A stretch of 64,000 nucleotides of DNA from Nemertoderma westbladi (taxonomy: Eukaryota > Xenacoelomorpha > Nemertodermatida > Nemertodermatidae): positions 1 through 64,000 of the forward strand of contig JAUCBJ010005099.1 in the NCBI GenBank assembly GCA_032718475.1, in the 5' to 3' direction. The notes under the pieces are model-generated. The model was not told the DNA's origin and did no database searches. It saw only the letters and a list, made by a program, of their open reading frames with translations. Each line of letters opens with the position of its first letter. The first letter of the stretch is position 1. Positions 10,542-20,600 of the stretch are shown here, in pieces. Position numbers and translations under genes: made by a program.

Positions 10542-12056
10542 CTAGTGACGGGCCTAGCGGCCCGATAAGGAACCGACTTTTTATTTCAAATAAAAGAGAC
10601 AACGAGAATTATTATAGAACTAATAATTATGTAAAAATACAATCATATTTCATACAATAATTATTAATAAATTCGATCTATTATTAGTTACTCAATTCTA
10701 GAACAAAATCGACCTGCAACTAGTGAAGACCTCGTTTTGGAATTTCGAAACCACGCTGGTGCGATGCGCGATATCGTGTTTAGTTAATAAATTGAAAACT
10801 CCATCAATTCATGTGCAACCAGTAATAAGAAATCGCGATAAATGTAATTTAATAAAAATTATTCTAGAAAAATTTTCCTCAAAAAGTATGAAGTCTTGGC
10901 GTTGGTGACGCGAAACTAGGCTAGTGAGATTCAGGATATTGCGTTTAATATATAAATCGAAAACGCTATCGAATTCCGTAAAGGCGTTAATAAAATACTG
11001 AAACTTTTTTGAAATTTGTAAAATTCTAGAACTGGAAAAAATTATTTTTTGAACGGCGCTGTTTGGGGTTTGGAAACATGGATAGGCTGAAAGAGGACAT
11101 CTAATTAAGTTGAAAAATGAAAACCCCATCGAATTTGGACAAAGCGTTCCGGAGTTATAGCGGATCGAAAAAAATTGACCCCCCCCAGTCGCCAAAAATT
11201 TACAGTAATTTAAAATGTTGCAAAAAAAATTTTTTGCGTTATTTTTGATGGCGAATCGATTGGCAGTACTGGCTACGAAAAATTTTTTTTGAAATTTTTG
11301 GTCAGAAAAAAAACATGGAAAAAGTATATTTTTAAAAAGATTTGATGTCTTTGCCTATGGTCAGAGAATGATCCAACTCTGTAACTTGGCAATCGCTCAA
11401 ATCCATTCAGCTGAATGGCACAGTAGAGTAAACTAAAGTAAATTCCCTATACAATGTTCTGAAGGGGAGACTGACAGAGAGTAATCCAACAATAAAACAT
11501 TTTGCAATAATGTTGGCATTAATGTAGCCAACTCACTGTCTACGTAACTGTCATTCAGCTTACATTAGCAGAGTGAGATATACCCATAGATTGCATTGGG
11601 AAGAGTAATTCAGCTGAGGCGATATTAGATTTCAAACTAAACCAACCAGTTAATAATGTTTGCTTTGACAGAGAGTGGTGGCCTATACAAACAGTATGTG
11701 TGTACTGAGTATAATAGTCTTGGCAACCTCATCGATTTATTACTAAGCCTTCTGTAGTAATGCATTACATAAGCCATTTTTCAGCACGACACCAGCTGTT
11801 ATTGGTGTTATTTTACCATTGCGCCTATGGCGTTTTTTCGTTTATGTCTATTTTTCGAGCCCACGGCTCATGGACGAAATAGCGGAACATACCAGGGACC
11901 TTATAATCGCGGTATCTAGATGCTGTGAAAATTTCATCAAAATCGTTAGAGTAGTTTTGGCTGTAGATTAGTCAGTCAGTCAGTCAGTCAATCAGTCAGT
12001 CAGTCAGCCAGCCAGTCTCGAGCAATTCTTACAGTAATGAACCTCTCGGTTCCTAA
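10542..12056 (-). mobile_element. Helentron-like non-autonomous element nested in A
   Basis: On the minus strand the proposed 3' end has a perfect 6-bp hairpin (CGGGCC GCTA GGCCCG, 10564-10549) followed by TCACTAG at the boundary (CTAG 10542-10545). Just inside, TCGGTTCCT (10576-10568) forms a perfect 9-bp inverted repeat with AGGAACCGA (12054-12046) at the other end. A (CAGT)n microsatellite lies near that other end (11966-12014). Subterminal inverted repeats, a 3' palindrome, CTAG and a microsatellite together fit Helentron/HINE structure. Flanks on both sides are the same AT-rich TTACTAAATATAAATC repeat. There is no replicase. The 5' terminus is uncertain. Confidence 0.45.
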
Positions 12057-12234
12057 TAAATCTTACTAAATATAAATCTTACTAAATATAAATCTTACTA
12101 AATATAAATTCTTACTAAATATGAGTTCTTCCAGAATACAAAACTTACTAATTAAATATAAAACATATAATTCAAATAAATCACAAATTCACAAGAAAGG
12201 CTCACGAGTCTTCCGTCCACCCTTGCCCTCCCTT

Positions 12235-13818
12235 TTATCGCTTAGTTGATCGAGCCCTGCCGCGTCCTCGAAAACTGCGCACAGGTGACTTTGCTCGCGA
12301 TATGGGACTCGTGGAGCGAGTCACTGGTTTCGTTTGGACGTTGAGAGACGGTGCGACTATTTCCTCGCAAATTCGTCTGTTTGGCATCCCAAAACCTCGA
12401 CCGATTCCTCGTGACCGATCAGTTGTCACTACAGTTGGTAGAACGTCTGGGAACGCGCGAGAAGCGGACGACGCAGACCCAAGAGTAGCTTGCGCCCCCT
12501 GTTGATCAGCTGGTGTATGTCCCGATCCTCCTACTGGTTCTCTAGGAAGCGATACCGTATCCCGAGTAACTCGAATGGTCGGCTCAACTCCCCTGCGTTC
12601 TTCTATATTAATAGACTTCTTTAACTGTTGGCCCACTTTCTGGACCCGTATGATCCTACCCTGTCCGTCCTCCCGAGGGTGACGTGCAGACGGCGCAACC
12701 GGAGTGGCTGGTATATTCGTCGCCTCTAGGACCTCCTCTTCCTCGAATACGCTCGCTCGTATACGTTTATGGTAAAACGCGGCTCGGTACGCCCATGCGA
12801 CGGTTAACCAAGCTCCTTTATTCCGTTTTTCAGTTCGGAAACGATCGAATTCACCATACGTAATGCGATTAACGACTTTCTGAAAATTCCACGTGTTTTT
12901 TTTATCCGGGTGAATCTGTAGTAGATACTCACGCACCACTCGGAATCCGCTGTCGTGGGGCAAAATATCGACAACCTCGATAAGTTCGTCATATTGGGGC
13001 ATAGCGGAGATGTATCCTTCCGACATCATCGTCTGAGGATTTACCGCCCAAAATCCGAGATGCGCTCTCATCGGAAACCGTCTTCTTTGTGCTGATACAT
13101 GTTCGTCGGCTAAATCTTCCCACTCATCAAATAACTTCCTCACGAGTTTTACAGATTCGTGTTCATAAGGTATGTCTCTTAGTTGGCATTCAGATGCTCG
13201 ATGTCCTTTTATATTGCAATAAGTACATTGAGCCATAAATCTCCAGCAAGTATAAAAGGTATGAGACCCTTGATCCCCACACCATCCACAGATTAGCTGA
13301 GTCGTAGTAATGTGCCTTCCACTGCACTTGGTCATATGATGTCCAGCGACGCCACATTTACCACACATCGTATTGGCAGGGTACCACACTCGTTCGTATA
13401 TAAGATCTCCAATCGGTCGAGCGCTTCCTCCCACACTATAATCGTAATCATCTGGATCTATGGGTTGGTAGGTTTCTGAAGGTTGTATACAAACTATAGC
13501 ATCTGTTGCTTCAAGTTGTCGAATCTCCGTCTGAGATTTCTTCGGGAGGTTCCTTTCTATCTCAAGAAGTTCCTCTAAAGGATCGTCAGTGATCGTAGTA
13601 GTTACTTCGAAATCATCACCGAGGTGACCGATAGGCGCGCGCGTCTGCCGTGATTCTTCCGTAATCTCCACGATACGTTCTCCTTCATAGGGTAACAATG
13701 TAAACATAGATGGTCTTTCGATAAGAGATCCCGCACAGCGAAGATACACGTCTCGAAATATACTAAATCCTGCTCGAGTAAAGGCATTACACTGAGCGTC
13801 GGAGTTGTAGAAGGGTTG
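12235..13818 (-). CDS. Accessory triple zinc-knuckle protein of element A (main frame)
   Basis: The frame is open from 13818 to a stop at 12235; the first ATG in frame is at 13707. Three tandem CCHC-type knuckles follow one another: CGKCGVAGHHMTKC, CGWCGDQGSHTFYTC and CTYCNIKGHRASEC. Downstream is a conserved stretch shared with elements B and C (W-E-x-x-A-D-x-H, then R-x-x-P-x-R-A), then low-complexity sequence and an Arg/Gly/Ser-rich basic tail (RGRGRARSTKR). It has no signal peptide, transmembrane or fusion segment, so it is not an envelope even though it sits in the env position. Nucleic-acid binding is inferred from the knuckles. It overlaps another frame (13973-13602) by -1, and the true product may begin there and shift. 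Confidence 0.75.
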   Translation of the reverse strand, partial: QPFYNSDAQCNAFTRAGFSIFRDVYLRCAGSLIERPSMFTLLPYEGERIVEITEESRQTRAPIGHLGDDFEVTTTITDDPLEELLEIERNLPKKSQTEIRQLEATDAIVCIQPSETYQPIDPDDYDYSVGGSARPIGDLIYERVWYPANTMCGKCGVAGHHMTKCSGRHITTTQLICGWCGDQGSHTFYTCWRFMAQCTYCNIKGHRASECQLRDIPYEHESVKLVRKLFDEWEDLADEHVSAQRRRFPMRAHLGFWAVNPQTMMSEGYISAMPQYDELIEVVDILPHDSGFRVVREYLLQIHPDKKNTWNFQKVVNRITYGEFDRFRTEKRNKGAWLTVAWAYRAAFYHKRIRASVFEEEEVLEATNIPATPVAPSARHPREDGQGRIIRVQKVGQQLKKSINIEERRGVEPTIRVTRDTVSLPREPVGGSGHTPADQQGAQATLGSASSASRAFPDVLPTVVTTDRSRGIGRGFGMPNRRICEEIVAPSLNVQTKPVTRSTSPISRAKSPVRSFRGRGRARSTKR

Positions 13819-13973
13819 TCATATTTAGTCTTTGCGAGTTTCGCTGTACTTTCCGATAATTCCTTTATACCGAATATAGTATAATCCTTGGCTCCAAATC
13901 TTTCGAATGGCGCTGCTGCCTCCTCTTGGATATCATATCCCCATCTCGGCTCTCCTTGTATCCCTTTCTCCAT
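13602..13973 (-). CDS. Upstream overlapping ORF of the element A accessory gene
   Basis: Starts at a real ATG (13973-13971) and stays open for 123 codons. Its first ~50 residues (MEKGIQGEPRWGYDIQEE...) read like protein; the rest overlaps the main accessory frame, which becomes open at 13818 in the -1 frame. Either a recent indel separated one ORF into two, or the element uses a -1 frameshift between about 13818 and 13750. No classic slippery heptamer is obvious. Element B shows a comparable overlap (59159-58761 with 58714 onwards) but shifted the other way. Confidence 0.5.
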   Translation of the reverse strand: MEKGIQGEPRWGYDIQEEAAAPFERFGAKDYTIFGIKELSESTAKLAKTKYDNPSTTPTLSVMPLLEQDLVYFETCIFAVRDLLSKDHLCLHCYPMKENVSWRLRKNHGRRARLSVTSVMISK

Positions 13974-14630
13974 AATTAGGGGTGTAGTTACATAATCATT
14001 ACTACTAGAGGGAATACAACAGAGTTTGTAGTTAGTTGTGAGGAGACGTGAGAGTTTCGTCTGCCCTTTGGGCTCGACAACGCTCTAACCTCCTACCCAT
14101 AGCCTAAGATCTAGGGTTTCTTTAATGACACGTTGCTTCTTATCTAAAATTTTTTGCCGAAATAAAAACGAATTTGGGCTAAACTGGCTGTGAGTCTAAA
14201 ATACTCACTTTTTGATCCCAAACTATTATCAGAAAATAAGCAATCAAGAATTAGTAATAAATATAGGGGAGTCTATTTTGACGTAACTTATTGAAACAAG
14301 ACCGTGTAAAATTTAATTAAAAATTTTAAGAAAGGCTCGCAAGTCTTCCTCTCTTGTTTCTCTAATTTTAAGTTCCACCCGACTGTACCCTGAAATCTAT
14401 TCACTGGAGAAAATTTTAAAAAATTTTTCAAATCCAAATGGATTGTCTAAAATTTCGAAAATGTCTCAATATTGTGAGTTCCAAGTAGAATTCCATTTCT
14501 TATACCTACAAATCCCGCTCCTATGTGACACATAAGGGTACTACCCTCAATGTTCACATATAAAGACAATGGAATTCTACCGCTGTCCTTACTACGGTGT
14601 ACAGGTACGTGGAAATCTATTTGTAAACTC
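13974..14630. other. Gap between pol and accessory ORF in element A
   Basis: About 650 bases without a long frame. It contains one copy of the dispersed motif (14331-14356), and otherwise AT-rich sequence. Because the accessory ORF is so far downstream of the pol stop, a spliced or separate transcript would be needed for its expression; no splice sites were assigned. Confidence 0.5.
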
Positions 14631-17600
14631 CTAATTATTTACTAGTATTAGGTGGAGATTTGTAGTCTCTTCAAGAAGTACGAGACGTTGAGTCGGTCTG
14701 TCTACTGTACGACCGTCAATTGTCCGTACCGTCACAGTTCTTGTCACTCCATCCATAGATGGATGTGTGGCTAAAATTACACCTGTTATCCAGAAGCGTC
14801 TTTTTAGATTCACTTCCGCTAACAGCACGTGATCTCCCGGCTTTAATGCGCGGGTGTTATTGTACCAAGTTGTTCTGGCAGAAATAGAGGGCAAATAATG
14901 GTTTTGCCATATTTCCCAGAATTTGTTAGCTAGTAGTTGCGTGATTTTCCACGCTTTTCTACCGTAGCTATCGCTTTCTGTTGGAATTGAAATAGGTATT
15001 AATGTAGTCGGTGCCTGCATAAGCAGGTGTGCCGGTGTCAAAGCAAACTGAGATTGTTTGTCATCGGGTACTAATACTATTGGTCTAGTATTTAGTATTG
15101 CCTCGATTTCAACAAACAGTGTTGTCAGTTGGTCGTCTGTCAATATGTGGTTTACTGGAATGACCTTTGCCATGGCTGTCTTTATAGATCTAATCAATCT
15201 CTCCCAGACTCCGCCTCTCCAAGGACTATCTGGAGGATTAAACTTCCAAACAATCTTGTGAGGTTGTAGTTCGTTCGAGATTTGATCATGATCTAATTTC
15301 TTAAAGGCTCTAGCAATCTCATTTCGAGCACCAACAAAGTTTGTCCCTTGGTCTGAGTACAAGCATTTCACTAGTCCGCGTCTAGCGATAAATCGCCGCA
15401 ATGCTAGTATAAACGCGTTGGTGGAAAGATCCATCACACGTTCAATATGAACTGCCCTACTGGACATACATGTGAAAATCAGTCCCCAGCGTTTTACTAG
15501 TATACGTCCACGTTTCGTATGTATGGGACCAAAGCAATCAATTCCAGTCTCTGTAAAAGGTGGTCTGAATGCTTGAAGTCGTGCTTGTGGAAGTTCACTC
15601 ATTTCTTGGGTACCTATTCTAGAATGTACCTTTTTACAAATAATACACGTACGTGTCACTGAACTTAACGCTTTACTGGGTCTAATTAATACAAATCTTG
15701 TACGTAAGTAGGAAAGACAGTGGTGTCTTCCAGCGTGTTTCAGATGTAAATGTGCATCCAGTATCATTGCACGTTGTAGTTCGTGATGTTGCGGTATTAT
15801 TATTGGGTACCTAAAGTTTGTGTTAAAGTCAATGTTTTGAAGCCGAGATTTATGACAAATTAAGCCATTATAAATAATCGGACTCCAACTCAGTATTGGT
15901 GACGACTTGATAGGTTGACCTTGATTTATGGATGTGAATTCGCGCGCGAAATATCGCAGTTGGTAATGGCGAATTAATTTAATTTCACACCTGTCAATCT
16001 CAGCCAATGTAAGTCGACGTGTAAAGTCACGTTTGCCTTTAACGTATTGTACAAAACGTACAATCCACGCTAATTTTCGGCAAGCGTTTGACCAAGAATC
16101 TGTTAGGTTTACAATACGGTCGATGTGAGTATTTGTGACGTCATCAGGTAAGTCAATGAAGATTTTGGAAGGTTTTGATTTACTAGAAGGGCCCACGGGT
16201 CCGCCGGTAGGTATTCCCTTGTTGACTGTTGATCCGTCCGGGTCTACAAGTAATTTGTCCTTCTTCGTCTTCTTACCTTGATTGTCAGTACTTTGTAAGT
16301 CGATCGTTAATGGTGGTTTGAACTCTATGGGGTCAGTGGGTTTCGGTAAACTTATTTTTCTGCCGACATTAATCCCAGGTCTCACCATAGGTTGCAAGTT
16401 CGGTATGTCTCTTGAGCGCAAAGTAACACCTGTATTTACATTAGCGTAGGTACTACCCACATCTGTAATACATGAGGTTTCACCGTGCTTATGGTTGCTC
16501 AAGTGTGTCAAAATTGGTAGTTTGTCAATACAAGGCCGCTCCAATAGGGAAACTGCGGCTTTACTGTTAGTCAATACATTACTAATGTCCGGTAGAACAT
16601 TTTGTGACATGTCTGGTAAAATGTTTCGCGGAACATCCGGCGAAATATCTAGTGACGTGTCTGGCAAAACGTCTGGTTGACCGTCTAGTAACGTGTCTGT
16701 TTGACCGTCTGGCGATATGTCTGGTGTAGAAAGGCTCGCAAGTCTTCCTCTCTTGACCTTTGAAGTTATATCCTTCCATTTCGCCTTCGGTTTCTTCTTG
16801 AGTTTCGCCGCCGTCGTCTTTTTCTTTGCCTTCCCCTTTTTTGGTTTCTTGATTTCGGCGTCCTTAGGGATAGTGTTAGACTTGTTGTCGTATAACGGAG
16901 GCCAATTTAGTGTTGGTCTTTGTAAGAATTGTGGTCCGTGCTGCCAAAATTCTTTGTTCTCCGGTTTACAGAATTCCTCAGGCATCATTCCTCGCGACGC
17001 AATATCAGCTGGGTTTTGTGGTCTGGGACAATGTCGCCAATCCTCTTTTATTGAACGGTCTAGAATTTCTGCGCGACGGTTAGCTACGAATGTCTTGAAT
17101 TCAAGTGTGTCGTTGTTTATGTAAAATAAAACCAACGTCGCGTCAGTCCAATAAAATATCTGTAAACTTGACTGTAGTTCTGTCTGTATGAGGTTCACGA
17201 TGGTGGTTGACAGTGTTGCGGCTTGTAGCTCAGCTCGTGGTGTCGTCATATACTTAGTAGGCATTGTTTTTGCCTTAGAAGTAATGAGCGAAACATCGAA
17301 TTCTTCTGAGTCTACTTGTCTGCGCAAGTACGCTGCCACACCAAAGCCGTTGTCACTGGCGTCAGAAAAACAGTGTAATTCCAAGTTGTCAGGAAATGTA
17401 GTTTGTAATGGAAAGTAGACTCTGGGTATGGAATAATCCTCTAGCGAAGATAATTCCGTCTCCCAGGTCTTCCATAAGTCCACTTGGTCTGATGAGATCG
17501 GCTCGTCCCATGTCAGTCCATCCTTCCAAATACTGCGCATATAAATGCGGGCTTGCAGTATAATTGGACTGATGAATCCTAATGGATCGAACAATCGGCT

Positions 17601-20600
17601 CAATTTTGACAAGCATGATCTCTTTGTCAGTGTGTTTTCTTGACTGTCCAGTCTCACTTTCACTCGAAAGTTGTCCGTGTTTGGGTCCCAAAAGAGCCCC
17701 AACACCTTGGTCGTCGGTAGTGGTTCGAACTCTAGGTCTATGTCACCACCTCCACGCTCAGTCGTTCCGAATGAGTCTACTAATTCGGCACTGTTTGAGG
17801 CGAATTTGGTGAGGTTAAAACCTCCGCCCGCTAAGCAGTCCCGTAATTGATGTGCTACTATTGTAGCACGTTCTACTGTGTCGCAACTCTGTAATCCGTC
17901 GTCGACGTAAAAGTCACGTTCCACAATCCTAATTATCTCTGGGTCATACAGGTGTTTCTGATCCCTAGCGGCTTGTTTTAGGGCGTACATCGTGCAGTTT
18001 GGGCTGTCCCTGGCACCGAAAACGCGAACTTGCATTTGGTAAGTCGCCGGTGGTAGACTTAAGTCTCCTTCCGGATACCAGAGGAACCTCAAACTGTCTC
18101 TGTCTCGCTCTAACGCTCTCACTTGGTGAAACATCGCTTCAACGTCGCAAGTAAAAGCTACTTGACGCTGACGGAAGCGCATAATCACCCCCATAAGATA
18201 ATTATTCATGTTTGGTCCATCCATCAACTCGCTATTGAGGGACATTCCCTCAAACAGAGCCGCACAGTCATTGACTACGCGTACTTTGTCTGGTTTGTCG
18301 GGGTGTCTCACGTAGTGATGTGGCAAGTAGTACGTCTGGTCGGTCACTATCTCTGGGTTAGTCATCCGGATAGCGTATCCCTTGGTCAAATACGTCTCCA
18401 TCTGAGTGTTGTACTGCAGATGGGCTTTCTCGTCCTTTAATAAACGTTGCCGTATTGAGTGTAGACGTCTTAGAGCCAGTGGATAGTTATTTATGAGTTT
18501 AGGACTTTGGCTACGCCATAACATCCCTACCTCATAATGTCCGTCCTCCGTCTGTCGGATAGTATCTTCCATGATCTTCAGAGATTGTTTCTCCTGTTCC
18601 GACATACAAGGTTCGTAGCTACCAGGTTCAGCTGTATCTTGTTCTAACCACCTGATAGTCTTCACCGTTAATTCTTTGTCCAATACAGCTTGTTCCAATT
18701 GATGATTTCTCAACGCGTCATTATCGATCTCGACGGGTATTGTTGAGGTTATTGGGGTAGGTAGACTCGCAAGCCTTCCAGCGTTATCATCTGTCGTCGA
18801 TGGAATCTCTAGCTGACTCGTCTTCTCCCCAAGTTCTAAACTCACCTGGTGGGTTAGCTGCTCCTTGTGACTTATCATACTAGTCACACGTCTGTCATGT
18901 TTTGTCGACTGTAGTGTAGTATGGTTCACATCGTGTGAGAAGGAATGAATTGAATTTGTAGTTAATAAACTACATGTACTTTGTACATCGTCTTCCTCGT
19001 CACTTACGTCTAGTGTGCGCACAGGCGCTCGAGTATACCACCCTATCGGCGTTCTGCAGGCGTATGCGTTTCCCGCTACGACTGCCGATGGTCTGGTTTC
19101 CCACACTTGGTGTAGGTTGAATTGGTCTGTCCCGATCAGCATGGCTACCGATCTATAATTGACAGGACATTCGGGTACACCAAGGTGTCTGAAATACTTA
19201 CGGTCCTCCAAGGATTGTTCTGGGACCGGACCTAGTAGGTTACTAAAGTCTTTTGTGGCCGCAAAAGTCAGATCCTTGAAGGGTAACAAAGACCTCTCCC
19301 TCTCGCTGTGTTGCGATTTCGGAAGAAGAGAGTCTAAGTTTAACTTGACTCGTGTCACTGGTATTGCACGCTGTCCGTGCATACTACTTACGGTATAACT
19401 GACGCGCTTACCTTGTCTGAGATCCGTCACGACGTCAGCTATCTTTTCATCCACGTAACTGTGAGATGAGGCTGAATCTAGAATCGCGTAGATTCTCTTA
19501 CTCCCCTTTGTGCCAGTAATCTTAATCGGAATTACACTGAATCCCTTCAGTTGGTCAGTAGTCAGAAGCGCGATCGATGGCTGTTCATCTCCATCCGAAT
19601 ATACGTCGTCGTCTTCTGACTCTTCGTCCGACGATCCGGATTGTTCTGAGAAGCAATCCTCAATATGGGTCACGAAGGTTGGAGTCGTTTTCGATTCTCG
19701 TTTTCTGTAGGCCGCATCACATCTCGCTGCTGCTTCCGGGTGTTCCCTGGCGAAGCGTTTTGTCGGCGTGTGGCTGTCTGTGTGGAGCAGACCGTCGTGG
19801 TTGCGTCCACAGGATGGACAAGTGTCGGTATTTGGGCAATCTTTACGGATATGTCCGTGTCGCGTACACCGCCAACAAGAGTCCAATGGCCGTATCTGCA
19901 GCCGTCTTTCTTCCGAGCTCAACTCGCGAAACTGTCGACAACCTCGCAACTTGTGACCGATATACCGCTTGCCTAAATGCTCGCAGTATTGGCAGCCGCT
20001 GAAGTCGGTACTGAGTTGTTGTCTCGTCTGTTTTGTCCCAATGGGCGCAGATACCCTACTACCGTCCGAGAATTGTCGGGTTTCCGTCGGTGTGGCGTAA
20101 GTGGCCGTCTTAGTGGATGTTGTCTGGGGTTTTTGTCGGTTGGAGGATGGCAATGTGATTCCTTCTGCCACGATGTGCTGGTCAGTGTAGTTAGATCGAG
20201 TTTCTACTACTGCCTCCCTGGATATCAAAAGGTACACATCTTCTAATTTTAAGAATCCACCCCGCTCTTCCCGCTGGTATTCGACCTTTCTCCACTCCCG
20301 ACGAAGTCGATGGTGGAGTCGTCCTATGATCTTTAATAGGACTGTAGGGGTATTCCCGTAGTCAAGTTGTCCAATGGATCTTAAAGTAGTGATAGCGTTC
20401 TTTATCTCGTCGGCCAGTTTTAATAAGTCGACGGGTTTAGTGATAGCCCCTCCCTTACAGAGTTCCTCTATTACTGACCTGGCCATACTGACTGTACCTC
20501 CATATATCGAAGTTAAACGATCGTACGCTAGTTCGAAGGCGTCCGGTACACCAACGAAGGTCTCTGCCAAACGTTTAGGTTCTCCTGACAACGTTTGAAG

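Noticed and set aside
12235-13973. Envelope gene of a BEL/Pao retrovirus
   Set aside because: No signal peptide, transmembrane or fusion segment; three zinc knuckles and a basic tail point to nucleic-acid binding.
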